This document shows positions 20,546 through 29,742 of a stretch of 64,000 bases of DNA, one piece after another. The stretch is taken from assembly GCF_900603025.1 (NCBI RefSeq), contig NZ_LR026975.1, positions 4,092,001 through 4,156,000 of the forward strand, written 5' to 3'. The position numbers and the translations under genes are program-made. The notes beneath the pieces are model-generated. The model was not told the origin of the DNA. It did no database searches and saw only the letters and a program-made list of their open reading frames with translations. The stretch comes from Mycolicibacterium hassiacum DSM 44199 (GTDB lineage Bacteria > Actinomycetota > Actinomycetes > Mycobacteriales > Mycobacteriaceae). The stretch's first letter is position 1, and each line of letters opens with the position of its first letter.

Positions 20546-22879
20546 ATGGCGGATTTCGGCCGCGAGCTGCTGGCCTGCGCGGTCGACGGGGCCGGCGCCG
20601 GCCGGTCGACGGGCGCCCATGATCCGCTACGCCACGTCGCGGATCTGCCCGCCCGGCCCGGCCGTCCCGCGTCCTGGCCGACCTGGGCCGACCCCGAAGT
20701 GGTGCAGGCGTTCGTCGACCGCGGCGTGCGCACCCCCTGGTCGCACCAGCTGACCGCCGCCGACCTGGCCCACTCCGGCCGGCACGTGGTGATCAGCACC
20801 GGCACCGCGTCGGGTAAGTCGCTGGCCTACCAGCTGCCGATCCTCACCGCGCTCAAACAGGACCCGCGGGCCCGGGCGCTGTACCTGTCGCCGACCAAGG
20901 CGCTGGGCCACGATCAGCTGCGGGCGGCGATCGCGCTCACCGAGGCGGTGCCGGCCCTGCGCACCGTCGCACCGACCGCCTACGACGGCGACAGCCCCAC
21001 CGAGGTGCGCCGCTTCGCCCGGGAACGGTCCCGGTGGATCTTCTCCAACCCCGACATGATCCACCTGTCGCTGCTGCGCAACCACGCCCGCTGGGCGGTG
21101 TTCTTGCGCCACCTGCGCTACCTGGTGGTCGACGAATGTCACTACTACCGCGGGATTTTCGGCTCCAATGTGGCGATGGTGCTGCGCCGGCTGCTGCGGC
21201 TGTGCGCGCGCTACTCGTCCGGTTCCGGGCCGACGGTGATCCTGGCCAGCGCCACCACCGCCGAACCGGGGGCGACCGCCTCCCGGCTGATCGGGCAGAC
21301 CGTCGCGGAGGTCACCGAGGACGGGTCGCCGCACGGCGCGCGCACGGTCGCACTGTGGGAGCCCGCGCTGCTCGACGACCTGATCGGCGAGAACGGGGCC
21401 CCGGTGCGCCGGTCGGCGGGGGCGGAGGCGGCCCGGGTGATGGGGGATCTCGTCGCCGAGGGGGCGCGCACGCTGACGTTCGTGCGGTCCCGGCGCGGCG
21501 CGGAACTGACCGCGCTCGGGGCGCGGGCCCGGCTCGAGGAACGGGCCCCACAGCTGGTCGACACGGTCGCCTCCTACCGGGCCGGGTATCTGGCCGAGGA
21601 CCGCCGGGCGCTGGAGCGGGCGCTGGCCGACGGGCGGCTGCGCGGGCTGGCGACGACGAACGCGCTGGAGCTGGGGGTCGACATCGCCGGGCTGGACGCG
21701 GTGGTGCTGGCCGGGTTCCCGGGCAGCGTGACGTCGTTCTGGCAGCAGGCGGGCCGGGCCGGCCGACGCGGGCAGAGCGCACTGATCGTGCTGATCGCCC
21801 GCGACGACCCGCTGGACACCTACCTGGTACACCACCCGTCGGCGCTGCTGGACCGCCCGATCGAGCAGGTGGTGATCGACCCGACCAATCCGCACGTGCT
21901 GGGGCCGCAGCTGCTGTGCGCCGCGGTGGAGATGCCGCTGACCGAGGCGGAGGTGCGGCTGTGGGACGCCGAGGCGGTGGTGGCCGCGCTGGTCGACGAC
22001 GGGCTGTTGCGCCGCCGCCCCGGCGGCTACTTTCCCGCCCCCGGCATCGATCCGCACCCGGCGGTCGACATCCGCGGCGGCTCGGGCGAGCAGATCGCGA
22101 TCCTGGAGGCCGACACCGGCCGGATGCTGGGCAGCACCAGCGCGGGCCGCGCGCCGGCGTCGGTGCATCCGGGCGCGGTGTATCTGCACCAGGGCGAGAC
22201 CTATGTGGTGGACTCGCTGGATCTCGAGGCCGGGGTGGCGTTCGTGCACGCCGAGGACCCCGGGTACGCCACCTTCGCCCGGGAACTGACCGACATCGCG
22301 GTCACCGGCGAGGGGGAACGAAAGACCGTCGGCGCGGTCACCATCGGGCTCGTCCCGGTGTCGGTGACCAACACCGTGATCGGGTATCTGCGGCGCCGGT
22401 TGTCCGGGGAGGTGCTCGACTTCATCGAGCTGGACATGCCCAGCCGCACGCTGGACACCATGGCGGTGATGTGCACCGTCACCCCGGAGGCGTTGGACGA
22501 CAACGGAATCGACGCGCGCCGCATCCCCGGCGCCCTGCATGCGGCCGAACACTCCGCGATCGGGCTGCTGCCGCTGGTGGCCAGCTGTGACCGCGGCGAC
22601 ATCGGCGGGTTGTCCACGGCGATCGGCCCGGTGGACGGGTTGCCGACGATCTTCGTCTACGACGGCTATCCGGGCGGTGCCGGGTTCGCCGAACGCGGAT
22701 TTCGCGCGATGCACACCTGGTGGTCGGCCACCGCCGCGGCCATCGAGGCGTGCGAATGCCGCAGCGGATGCCCTTCGTGTGTGCAATCGCCGAAGTGCGG
22801 CAACGCCAATGACCCGCTGGACAAGTCGGGAGCGGTCACGGTGTTGCGGCTGGTGTTGCGCGAACTCGCCGGCCGGTAA
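20546..22879 (+). CDS. MrfA/YprA-type DEAD/DEAH helicase with Cys4 metal site (Rv3649-like)
   Basis: A 777-residue superfamily 2 helicase. Motif I STGTASGKS is near residue 83, motif II DECH near 195, motif III ASATT, and motif VI QQAGRAGRRGQ. The C-terminus ends in a four-cysteine metal site (CECRSGCPSCVQSPKCGN, about 735-753), the signature of the MrfA/YprA family, which in Bacillus acts with an exonuclease in excision repair of mitomycin-type damage. ATG 20546 follows GGGAGG by 7 bases; the frame is open far upstream without family sequence. No mrfB-like nuclease is adjacent. Confidence 0.93.
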   Translation: MADFGRELLACAVDGAGAGRSTGAHDPLRHVADLPARPGRPASWPTWADPEVVQAFVDRGVRTPWSHQLTAADLAHSGRHVVISTGTASGKSLAYQLPILTALKQDPRARALYLSPTKALGHDQLRAAIALTEAVPALRTVAPTAYDGDSPTEVRRFARERSRWIFSNPDMIHLSLLRNHARWAVFLRHLRYLVVDECHYYRGIFGSNVAMVLRRLLRLCARYSSGSGPTVILASATTAEPGATASRLIGQTVAEVTEDGSPHGARTVALWEPALLDDLIGENGAPVRRSAGAEAARVMGDLVAEGARTLTFVRSRRGAELTALGARARLEERAPQLVDTVASYRAGYLAEDRRALERALADGRLRGLATTNALELGVDIAGLDAVVLAGFPGSVTSFWQQAGRAGRRGQSALIVLIARDDPLDTYLVHHPSALLDRPIEQVVIDPTNPHVLGPQLLCAAVEMPLTEAEVRLWDAEAVVAALVDDGLLRRRPGGYFPAPGIDPHPAVDIRGGSGEQIAILEADTGRMLGSTSAGRAPASVHPGAVYLHQGETYVVDSLDLEAGVAFVHAEDPGYATFARELTDIAVTGEGERKTVGAVTIGLVPVSVTNTVIGYLRRRLSGEVLDFIELDMPSRTLDTMAVMCTVTPEALDDNGIDARRIPGALHAAEHSAIGLLPLVASCDRGDIGGLSTAIGPVDGLPTIFVYDGYPGGAGFAERGFRAMHTWWSATAAAIEACECRSGCPSCVQSPKCGNANDPLDKSGAVTVLRLVLRELAGR

Positions 22880-22964
22880 CGGGCCGGAAAACCGCTTGTT
22901 CGCACGCTGTTGGCGTGTTGTTCACCTCGCATTTCGTAGTCGACGCGGGGTGCGGTTGCACCCG

Positions 22965-22970
22965 TAAAAT
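22965..22970 (+). promoter_or_regulatory. -10 box (TAAAAT), leaderless start of the Rv3651-like gene
   Basis: TAAAAT ends 6 bases before ATG 22977. It is the most AT-rich hexamer of the leaderless -10 boxes in the window. Confidence 0.55.
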
Positions 22971-22976
22971 GCCCAC

Positions 22977-23993
22977 ATGAGCCACGACTGGCTGCTCGTG
23001 GAGACACTGGGCAGCACGCCCGCCGTGGTCGCCCAGGGCCGACGCACCACCCGGCTGGTGCCGATCACCTCGTTCCTGCGGCGCGATCCGCATCTGATGG
23101 CGATCCAGACCGCCATCGGCGAGACGTTGCGCGCCGGACACGGGCTGAGCAGCATCACCCCGAAGAACGACCGGGTGATCCGCACCGAGGTGGTGCGGAT
23201 GACCGACGGGCGCATCCACGGGGTGCAGCTGTGGGTCGGACCGCCGGACATGGAGCCGCCGGAGCGCCCGATCCCCGGAGCGGCGGTGTGGCACCTCACC
23301 AGCGGCACCGCCGTAGCCACCCGCGAGGCGCTGGCCAATCGGGGGTTGGACACCGACGCCGGCACGTCGACCGCGGTGCTGGCGTTCGCCGAGAACTTCC
23401 CGGTGAGCGATATCGACGGCGATGAGGCGCGGGCGCTGGCGATGCTGATCCGCCGCCGGCCCGGCGAGCGGTTCTGCGGCACCTTCCACCTCAACGACTT
23501 TCGCGGCGAGCCGATCACCGTGGGCCTGGTCGCACGCACCATGCTCGACCCCGACGAGCAGCAACCGGTGTGCCGGGTGATGAACTGGCGCGCCGAACCG
23601 GATCCGCCCGCCGGCGACGCCGGTTCCAACGGGGCGCAGCAGGCCGCCGAGGCGTCCGCGACGCCGGGCGTGCACCGGGCGTTGCTCGACCTGACGAGCT
23701 GGACCTTGTTGAAGTGGCTCGACGAGCCTGCCCCGTTCTTCGACTGGCGGGCCAGCCTGGCCGCCGATCACCTCGTCCATCCCGAGGATCGGCACCGGAT
23801 GCGCCGGATGGCAGCCGATTTCGCGTCCGGTACGGCATGCGGGATCGTGCGGATGGCCGCCGGAAACGGCGACGGCTGGGCGCCGGTGCACGTGACGGTC
23901 GACCGGGTCGAGCTCGACGACCAGGTGTACGCCGGGCTGGCCGCGCTGCGCCGACCCGACGCCGCCGAACTGGCGGCGCTGGCTCCGGCCTAG
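22977..23993 (+). CDS. Rv3651-like conserved protein
   Basis: A 338-residue soluble protein of the Rv3651-like family (M. tuberculosis homologue about 345 residues), which has been described as PAS/GAF-like in fold. Two similar halves, about 1-200 and 235-330, are joined by a low-complexity Ala/Gly/Asp linker (about 205-225), consistent with tandem sensor-like domains. No enzymatic motif or membrane segment. The start is fixed by the adjacent -10 box. Ligand and partners unknown. Confidence 0.85.
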   Translation: MSHDWLLVETLGSTPAVVAQGRRTTRLVPITSFLRRDPHLMAIQTAIGETLRAGHGLSSITPKNDRVIRTEVVRMTDGRIHGVQLWVGPPDMEPPERPIPGAAVWHLTSGTAVATREALANRGLDTDAGTSTAVLAFAENFPVSDIDGDEARALAMLIRRRPGERFCGTFHLNDFRGEPITVGLVARTMLDPDEQQPVCRVMNWRAEPDPPAGDAGSNGAQQAAEASATPGVHRALLDLTSWTLLKWLDEPAPFFDWRASLAADHLVHPEDRHRMRRMAADFASGTACGIVRMAAGNGDGWAPVHVTVDRVELDDQVYAGLAALRRPDAAELAALAPA

Positions 23994-24148
23994 CTGTTCT
24001 CGGTCGGCCGTATGTCGAACGTGCGGTTTCGTGCGCGACACGCCTGTCGGACGTGCGAAAACTCACGCTCGGCGGGTTCGGGGCGCGGCCGGTGCTCGAG
24101 AAGCGGGTTTTCGATGTCGTCGATGTCGACATTCGCCGCTCCCGCTCC

Positions 24149-24154
24149 TACGTT
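24149..24154 (+). promoter_or_regulatory. -10 box (TACGTT), leaderless start of the GXWXG gene
   Basis: TACGTT ends 6 bases before GTG 24161. Confidence 0.5.
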
Positions 24155-24160
24155 GGGTGT

Positions 24161-24757
24161 GTGACTGTGCGCACCGACATCGTGGGGCGTTCCGCCGATG
24201 ACCCGGTGCGACGCCGGCGCCGGCTCGCGGAGCTGACCGGCGGCCGCACCGAGTTGTCCGAAGCGCTGGAGTTCTACGATTCGCTGCCCCCGGTGCAGAT
24301 CGATGAACTGCTCGGGTCCTGGCGGGGATCCGGGCTGGACACCGGTCACCCGTTCGACGGCGTGCTGGAGGCCATGGGGTGGCACGGCAAGCGGTTCGAC
24401 TCACCAGACGAGGTTCATCCCCTCGTCATGGTCGACCGCGCCGAGCGGCTCTTCTGCCTCAACCCGGCGTTCGTGCCGGTGTCCTTGCTGGTCCGGTTCA
24501 GCCGGCTGCTGCACAACCCGCTGGTGCAGCGGCTATTCCGCTTGTTCGGCAAGCTTTTTCGCACCTCGGCTCCGAAGGCTCGGCTGCGGATGACCGGCTA
24601 CCGCGGGGTGATCACCGCCACGATGTGCTACGACGACAAGCCGATTCACGACGTCTTCCGCAAGGTCGACGACGACACGGTGCTGGGCGCGATGGACGCC
24701 CGCGGGGTGAGCGCGCCGTTGTTGTTCGTGCTGTACCGGGAGCGGCCGGCGGGCTAA
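24161..24757 (+). CDS. GXWXG / DUF4334 domain protein
   Basis: A 198-residue soluble protein. The GXWXG motif is GSWRGSG (about 46-52), followed by the companion DUF4334 region ending in MTGYRGVITATMCYDDKPIH and DVFRKVDDDTVLGAMD. Such proteins look like small lipocalin-like ligand binders; no reaction is established. GTG 24161 is chosen for the -10 box at leaderless spacing. Its TAA stop overlaps the stop of the convergent Tad-locus gene by 4 bases. Confidence 0.85.
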   Translation: MTVRTDIVGRSADDPVRRRRRLAELTGGRTELSEALEFYDSLPPVQIDELLGSWRGSGLDTGHPFDGVLEAMGWHGKRFDSPDEVHPLVMVDRAERLFCLNPAFVPVSLLVRFSRLLHNPLVQRLFRLFGKLFRTSAPKARLRMTGYRGVITATMCYDDKPIHDVFRKVDDDTVLGAMDARGVSAPLLFVLYRERPAG

Positions 24758-25116
24758 CCAGCTCCCGGACCCGTCGCGGCCGGGCCGGCCCGCGCCACCG
24801 CTCGGGCCGCCCCCAGACCGAAGCGACCGAGGTTCACCGAAACATCAACCGTGACAACGACATCGAGATTCTCGACGGAGCAGCCGGACAACTCGGCCCG
24901 CATCGACGAGGCGATACCGGTCGCGCGGGCACACGCGGCCTGCGGCCCGCCGGCGAGCGCACCGGCCGCGGCGAGCGCAGCGAGGTCGGCCGCCGCCTGC
25001 GCCCGGTGACGCGCCGCGACCGCCGCACCGGCACCGGCGATGCCGACCGTCACCGCCACCAGCACCGCGACCATCGTGGCGGCCGCCACGCTCGCCGAAC
25101 CGTCCTCAGCCCACAC
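24754..25116 (-). CDS. Secretion-neighbourhood TadE/TadG-like minor pilus protein (Rv3654c-like)
   Basis: A 120-residue protein, the last gene of the Tad operon. One N-terminal hydrophobic helix (about 8-35) after an acidic start (WAEDGSASVAAA), then an Ala-rich region and a small C-terminal domain with two cysteines. This is the shape of the small TadE-like proteins paired with TadE in actinobacteria. GTG 25116 overlaps the tadE 3' end by 11 bases; a shorter start at the ATG within TMVAVL is possible. Its stop overlaps the convergent DUF4334 gene. Confidence 0.75.
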   Translation of the reverse strand: MWAEDGSASVAAATMVAVLVAVTVGIAGAGAAVAARHRAQAAADLAALAAAGALAGGPQAACARATGIASSMRAELSGCSVENLDVVVTVDVSVNLGRFGLGAARAVARAGPAATGPGAG

Positions 25117-25432
25117 CCGGCTCCACCGCAGCGACCGCCCGGCCCGCCACCGTGATCCCCGGCAGCAGCGGGGTGCGCGCGGTGACCTCGACGACGACCT
25201 GCCCGCCGGCACGGTCGACCCGGACCGCCGCTCCCCGCGGCGCGAGCGTGCGGGCCACGACCGCACCGTCGCCGCCCCGCGCCGCCAACCGGGCGGCCTC
25301 GCGGGCCGCATCGACACAGCGGATGTGCATCGAGACCGCGGCCAGCCCGGACGCACACAGCACCAACACCACCACCAGGCCCGCGATCGCCAGCGCCGCC
25401 TCGACGGTGACCGCACCGGCCGCGCCGGTCAG
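25106..25432 (-). CDS. tadE: TadE-like pseudopilin with probable CTG start
   Basis: A protein of about 108 residues: AVTVEAALAIAGLVVVLVL gives the pseudopilin signature (Glu in the hydrophobic N-terminus), followed by IRCVDAAREAARLAARG, the hallmark of TadE. No in-frame ATG, GTG or TTG lies near the Flp stop. The only codon in the expected position is CTG (25432-25430), overlapping the flp TGA as CTGA, exactly like the ATGA/GTGA couplings elsewhere in this operon. Equivalent to Rv3655c. The start call is inference; the domain call is firm. Confidence 0.8.
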   Translation of the reverse strand: MTGAAGAVTVEAALAIAGLVVVLVLCASGLAAVSMHIRCVDAAREAARLAARGGDGAVVARTLAPRGAAVRVDRAGGQVVVEVTARTPLLPGITVAGRAVAAVEPGVG

Positions 25433-25632
25433 GCGTTGGTGTTCAACGCCCGGCTGATGATCCGGGTCAGCGCACTGACGATCGAATCCCCGGTCACCAC
25501 CGTGTACAGGATCGCCCCGAACGCCGCGGCGGCCACCGTCCCGATCGCGTACTCGACGGTGCTCATCCCGCCCTCGTCGACGATCAGCAGGTTCAGGCGG
25601 GCCTGAATATTGCGAAAGATGTTCTGCAGCAA
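25429..25632 (-). CDS. flp: Flp-type pilin
   Basis: A 67-residue prepilin. The leader ends EGG before MSTVEY, matching the Flp processing rule (Gly before the cut, Glu at +5, Tyr at +6), followed by a hydrophobic helix (about 30-50). The start codon is TTG 25632, supported by GAGGAGG 7 bases upstream, the only strong internal Shine-Dalgarno of the operon, as expected for the most abundant subunit. Equivalent to Rv3656c. It polymerises into the Tad pilus. No prepilin peptidase is in the window. Confidence 0.93.
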   Translation of the reverse strand: MLQNIFRNIQARLNLLIVDEGGMSTVEYAIGTVAAAAFGAILYTVVTGDSIVSALTRIISRALNTNA

Positions 25633-25653
25633 TTTCTTTCCTCCTCACCACCG

Positions 25654-26217
25654 TCAAACCAACCCTGTTCGCAGCAAGTCGCCGGCCAGCCCGGCCACCA
25701 CCGGAACGATCCCCAGACACACGAAGGCCGGCAGGAAACACACCCCCAGCGGTGCGGCGATCAGCACGCCGGCGCGTTCGGCGGCGGCGTGAGCGGCGTC
25801 GGCGGCGTCCGCGCGGGCCTGCTCGGCCAGTTCGGCGACACCGTGGGCCAGCGCGGTGCCGGATCTGGCCGAACGGCGCGCCAGCCGCAGCAACGCCGCC
25901 GCCCGGCCACACGCGTTCGCGTCCGCCCACGCCTCGGCCGGATCCGCGCCCAGCGCCAACAGGTCCGCGGCGCGGGTCAGCACCGCCGCCAGCGGCGGCG
26001 GCGCACTCGGAACGGTCGCCCGGGCAGCGGTCGACACCGGCATCCCGGCGCGCAGGCAGGCGGCGAACACCTCCAGGGCGGAGGCCTCCGCCAGCGGGTC
26101 GGCCCGCCGCTCCCCGGCGGCTGCGGCGCCGCGTCGGCGGACCGGGCGCAGCCGGGGACGGGCCGGACCGGGGCCGATCAGCACGGCGGCGGCCAGCAAC
26201 AACGCAGCGAGGCTCAC
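25654..26217 (-). CDS. tadC: TadC-like inner-membrane pilus assembly protein
   Basis: A 187-residue GspF/T2SF-fold protein with a helix at the N-terminus and a hairpin near the C-terminus (LIAAPLGVCFLPAFVCLGIV), flanking a cytoplasmic helical bundle. GTG 26217 overlaps the tadB stop as GTGA. Shorter than proteobacterial TadC, as usual in mycobacteria (Rv3657c about 190). Forms the platform with TadB on which the TadA ATPase acts. Confidence 0.88.
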   Translation of the reverse strand: MSLAALLLAAAVLIGPGPARPRLRPVRRRGAAAAGERRADPLAEASALEVFAACLRAGMPVSTAARATVPSAPPPLAAVLTRAADLLALGADPAEAWADANACGRAAALLRLARRSARSGTALAHGVAELAEQARADAADAAHAAAERAGVLIAAPLGVCFLPAFVCLGIVPVVAGLAGDLLRTGLV

Positions 26218-26996
26218 CCGGTCACCCCTGCGGTGATGCGGTCGGCCCACAGCAGCCCCAGACACACCAGCAGCACCCCGACCGCCAGCAGCCACTGACC
26301 GGCCCCGGTGAACAGGACCCGCACCGGATCGGCACCGATCAGCTGCCCCAGCGCGATCCCGAACACCGGCAGCCCGGCCAGCACGGCGGTGGTGGTACGG
26401 GCGCCGGCGAGGCCGGCCTCCACCCGGGCGACGAATCGTTGCCGCTCGACGACGTCGCATTGCGCGGTCTGCATGAGCCCGGCGATCGCCAGACCGTGGA
26501 CGGTCGCGAGCCGCCACCACACCGCGAGCCGTTCCCAGTGGCCGGGTAGCGCCGAATCGCGCGCCGCCTCGACGAGCGCGGCCGCGACATCGGCGCCGAG
26601 CCGGGCCCGGGCGGCCATGGTCCGCAACGCGGCGCCGACAGTGGCGCCGGTGTCGTCGGCGGCGGCCGCCAGCGCGGCCACCGGGTGGGCTCCGACCCGC
26701 AGTTCGGCGACCAGGGTGTCCAGCGCGGCGGCCAGCTCGTCGGCCTCCCGGATGCGGGCCTGTCGGCGGTGCCGGCGGCGGCCGCGGATCAGCACCGTGA
26801 CCGCTGCGGCCGCGCCCGCGACGGCCACCCCCGCGCCGATCACCGCCGCGGCGACCGCGACCAGGATCGCTGCGGCGACGACGGGGAGGTGCCGCAGCGG
26901 TAGCGACGCCGCTCGGCCGGGCGGCCGGATCCGGTGTCGCGGCCGAGCCGGAGCGATCAGCACCGCCACCGCCAGGGCGATCGCCGCGCCCGTCAC
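26214..26996 (-). CDS. tadB: TadB-like inner-membrane pilus assembly protein
   Basis: A 260-residue T2SF-family protein: N-terminal helices (about 1-75), a basic loop (RGRRRHRRQARIR), the cytoplasmic bundle containing the EADELAAALDTLVAELR helix, and two C-terminal helices. GTG 26996 overlaps the tadA stop as GTGA. Size and position match Rv3658c. Confidence 0.88.
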   Translation of the reverse strand: MTGAAIALAVAVLIAPARPRHRIRPPGRAASLPLRHLPVVAAAILVAVAAAVIGAGVAVAGAAAAVTVLIRGRRRHRRQARIREADELAAALDTLVAELRVGAHPVAALAAAADDTGATVGAALRTMAARARLGADVAAALVEAARDSALPGHWERLAVWWRLATVHGLAIAGLMQTAQCDVVERQRFVARVEAGLAGARTTTAVLAGLPVFGIALGQLIGADPVRVLFTGAGQWLLAVGVLLVCLGLLWADRITAGVTG

Positions 26997-28159
26997 AGTC
27001 GGCTCCGCCGCCGAATCAGGATACGTAATTGTTCTGCGCCGCAATCGAATCCGTGACCCAACCGCCAGACGGTGATCGGCTGCACCAGGCCGGTGTCGGC
27101 GCGGCGCAGCACCGCGATCTCCACCAGCCGGCGTCGGCCGTCACGGCCCCGGGCGACGTGCACCACGGCCTGCACGGCGGCCGCGAGCTGGCTGTGCAAC
27201 GCGCCGCGGTCCAGTCCACCGACGGCGGCCAGCGCCTCGAGCCGGGCCGGCACCTCCGCAGGGCTGTTGGCGTGCACGGTGCCGGTGCCGCCGTCGTGGC
27301 CGGTGTTGAGGGCGGCGAGCAGGTCGACGACCTCGGCGCCGCGGACCTCGCCGACCACGATCCGGTCCGGGCGCATCCGCAACGCCTGACGGACCAGGTC
27401 GCGGACCGTCACCTCCCCCTCCCCCTCGACGTTGGGCGGCCGGGCGACGAGTTTGACCAGATGCGGGTGGTCGGGCTCGAGTTCGGCGGCGTCCTCCACA
27501 CAGACGATGCGCTCGCCAGCGGACACCGCGCCCAGGCAGGCGGCCAGCAGCGTGGTCTTGCCCGCCCCGGTTCCGCCGGACACCACGAACGCCAGTCGCG
27601 TGTCGATGATGTCGGTCAGCACGCTCGCGGCGTCGGCGGCGATGGCGCCGGAGGCGGTCAGCGTCGGCAGATCCTGGGTGGCCGGCCGCAGCACCCGCAG
27701 CGACAGACAGGTTCCGCCGGCCGAGACCGGCGGCAGCACCGCATGCAGCCGCACGGTGAATCCGTTGTCGCCCAGCCTGTTCAGGGTGGCGTCGACCCAC
27801 GGCTGGGCCTCATCGAGGCGCCGCCCGGCCGCCAGCGCCAGCCGCTGCGCGAGCCGGCGCACCGCGTCGTCGCTGCTGAATCGGATGTCGGTGCGACGCA
27901 ATCCGTCTCCGTCGTCGACCCACACCGCATCGGGACCGGTGACCAGGATGTCGGTGGTGCCGGGGGCGGCCAACAGCGGATCGAGCGGCCCGGCCCCGGT
28001 CAACTCGGTCTGCAGCAGGCGCAGGTTGTCGAGCACCTCGGCATCGCCCAGCAAACCACCGGATTCGGCCCGGATGGCGGCGGCGACCGCGGTGGGCCGC
28101 AGTGGGCCCGACTCGGCGGCCAACCGTTCGCGCACCCGATCGAGCAGCGAGCCGCTCAT
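26993..28159 (-). CDS. tadA: TadA/CpaF-type secretion ATPase
   Basis: A 388-residue type II/IV secretion ATPase that powers pilus assembly. Walker A is [10 protein letters not shown] (about 195-204); the Asp box reads [12 protein letters not shown], Walker [17 protein letters not shown], and the His box [16 protein letters not shown]. All nucleotide-handling motifs are intact. ATG 28159 overlaps the ssd stop as ATGA. Equivalent to Rv3659c. Confidence 0.95.
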   Translation of the reverse strand: MSGSLLDRVRERLAAESGPLRPTAVAAAIRAESGGLLGDAEVLDNLRLLQTELTGAGPLDPLLAAPGTTDILVTGPDAVWVDDGDGLRRTDIRFSSDDAVRRLAQRLALAAGRRLDEAQPWVDATLNRLGDNGFTVRLHAVLPPVSAGGTCLSLRVLRPATQDLPTLTASGAIAADAASVLTDIIDTRLAFVVSGGTGAGKTTLLAACLGAVSAGERIVCVEDAAELEPDHPHLVKLVARPPNVEGEGEVTVRDLVRQALRMRPDRIVVGEVRGAEVVDLLAALNTGHDGGTGTVHANSPAEVPARLEALAAVGGLDRGALHSQLAAAVQAVVHVARGRDGRRRLVEIAVLRRADTGLVQPITVWRLGHGFDCGAEQLRILIRRRSRL

Positions 28160-29316
28160 GGCAGCGCCCGCCCCGGATGTGCCTGCAGCAGCGCCAGCAC
28201 CGCACCGGCGGCGACCGCCAGCGGCGCCCGCCGCCGCAGGCGCAGGCCCCCGTGCTCGAGGACCACCGCCAGCCGTGGCTGCGGCCGCATCGCCGCCAAC
28301 AGCGGCAGACCGACGATCTCGGCCACCTCGGCGGGGCTCATCCCGCCGGGCGCCGGTCCGCGCACCACCAGCCCGGCGTTGGGGTTGTGGGCCGAGACCC
28401 AGCGCGCCACCGCCTCAGTCGCGGCCGCCGACCGCACCTGAGCGGTCGTCACCACGACGACGAGATCCGCCGAGCCCAAGGTGGTTTCGGCAGCTGCGGT
28501 GGCCCGGCGGGGAACGTCGCAGACCACGGTCGAGCCGCCGCGGCTGCCGGCGTCGAGGACCGCGGCCAGTGGGGCGGCGTCGATGTCGCCACCGCCCCGG
28601 TCCGCCGACAGCACGGCCAGCCGCCGCGAACGCGGCAGCGCCTCGCGCAGGGCGGTGGCGGCCAGCCGACCGGATCGCAGCTGCAGGTCCCGCCACCGCA
28701 CACCGCCTTCGGCCTCCAGGCCGACCACGAGATCGATTCCGCCGCTCCACGGATCGGCCTCGACGAGCAGCGCATCGCCCTGCTCTGCCGCCGCGGAGGC
28801 CAGCGCGGCGGCGAACACCGATGCCCCGGCACCACCGTGCCCGCCGACCACCGCGACCACCGGGCCACGCCCGGTGGCGGGGTACACCGCGTCGGCGACG
28901 TCGGCGAGGACCGACATCAGCGCGGTGTCCTGCGCCGGTAGCTGCATGACGTGTTGCGCTCCCACGGCGAGCGCGGCCCGGAAGTCGTCGGCGTCCGGTT
29001 CCGTCGCGCCGACCAGGATCACCCGGCCGCGCCGGGGCCACGCCCGCCGGGCACACCGCTCGGCCGCGGCCCGGTCGACCACGACGGCGGCGGCGCCGAG
29101 CCACGCCTGCCGGCTGGACGGCTCGACCACCCGGACCACCGCGAGACCCGCCGCCGCGGCGATCCGCTCGATGTCGGCGCACAGGGCGCGATCCCCGACC
29201 AGCGCCAGGATCCCCGGCACCCGCGCGCCGCCGGAATGCCCGGCGGAGGCGGACCCGAAAGGACCCTCCGCAACGATTCCAGTGGCCGATTTCACAGCTT
29301 TCCCGGCTGACGCCAT
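28156..29316 (-). CDS. ssd: Septum-site/CpaE-like protein of the Tad locus (Ssd, Rv3660c-like)
   Basis: A 386-residue protein joining a receiver-like N-terminal region (about 30-145) to a MinD/ParA-like ATPase fold (about 150-370). The nucleotide loop reads GGHGGAGAS, so the deviant Walker A lysine and the loop lysine (KGGxGKT) are both missing, as known for CpaE/Ssd-type proteins, and ATP hydrolysis is doubtful. First gene of the Tad operon. ATG 29316 is provisional; a later GTG (reading VPGILALVGD) would give a shorter protein nearer the M. tuberculosis length. In M. tuberculosis Ssd overexpression affects septum formation. Confidence 0.82.
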   Translation of the reverse strand: MASAGKAVKSATGIVAEGPFGSASAGHSGGARVPGILALVGDRALCADIERIAAAAGLAVVRVVEPSSRQAWLGAAAVVVDRAAAERCARRAWPRRGRVILVGATEPDADDFRAALAVGAQHVMQLPAQDTALMSVLADVADAVYPATGRGPVVAVVGGHGGAGASVFAAALASAAAEQGDALLVEADPWSGGIDLVVGLEAEGGVRWRDLQLRSGRLAATALREALPRSRRLAVLSADRGGGDIDAAPLAAVLDAGSRGGSTVVCDVPRRATAAAETTLGSADLVVVVTTAQVRSAAATEAVARWVSAHNPNAGLVVRGPAPGGMSPAEVAEIVGLPLLAAMRPQPRLAVVLEHGGLRLRRRAPLAVAAGAVLALLQAHPGRALP

Positions 29317-29640
29317 GAGCCAACCCTGCGGGGTGCGGGCGGAGCCGTGCCACGGCCCGGTCGCCGGCTGTGGATGAGCCCGCGGTTGGGGATGACCCCG
29401 CCCGGGTTGCGGATGAATGCAGGGTGGGGATCGCGCTGACCGGAAAGCGAAAAGAAGAGGCCGGCTCGGCGACGGCCCGGGTGAATCGGGCCACCCCCCG
29501 CGGCCCGGCAGCGGCGGAGCCCCGACAGCCTGGGGAACCGCCCGTGACCTCCGAGTTAACTCCTGGCAGTACATCCGTACCGGACGGGGATACGCCCGGG
29601 GCCGGGAGCGGGGAAGGGTGGCGGCAGCACAGAACTGGCG
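29317..29640. other. Non-coding stretch upstream of the Tad operon
   Basis: No open frame with family features or strong structure was found here. It lies between the 6C RNA terminator and the first Tad gene and presumably holds the Tad operon promoter, but no confident -10/-35 pair is visible. Confidence 0.5.
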
Positions 29641-29736
29641 AAAAAAGAGACGACCCCCGCCAGGGGGGGAGGAGGCGGAGGTCGTCGTGTATCAGCCCCG
29701 GGGGGTCGGGCTGATGCACCCCGGCTTGGCCGGGTA
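29641..29736 (-). ncRNA. 6C small RNA (B11)
   Basis: On the minus strand two hairpins with C-rich loops are followed by a U-tract. Hairpin 1 pairs ATCAGCCC (revcomp of 29708-29715) with GGGCTGAT around a loop containing CCCCCC. Hairpin 2 pairs GACGACC...GCC with GGC...GGTCGTC (29649-29686) around a CCCCCCC loop, then TCTCTTTTTT (29641-29646 are A on the plus strand). About 96 nt. This is the layout of actinobacterial 6C RNA, and the site between ssd and the HAD gene is that of M. tuberculosis B11/6C. The exposed C-runs base-pair with G-rich mRNA leaders. Confidence 0.94.
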
Positions 29737-29742
29737 AGGCCC

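Noticed and set aside
24754..25416. 220-residue version of the last Tad protein
   Set aside because: The first 100 residues are the wrong frame of tadE; the helix expected at the N-terminus appears only after 25116.
28156..29574. Longer start for the Ssd protein (frame open to 29574)
   Set aside because: The extra N-terminal sequence is Arg/Pro-rich, not family-like, and would reach close to the 6C RNA.
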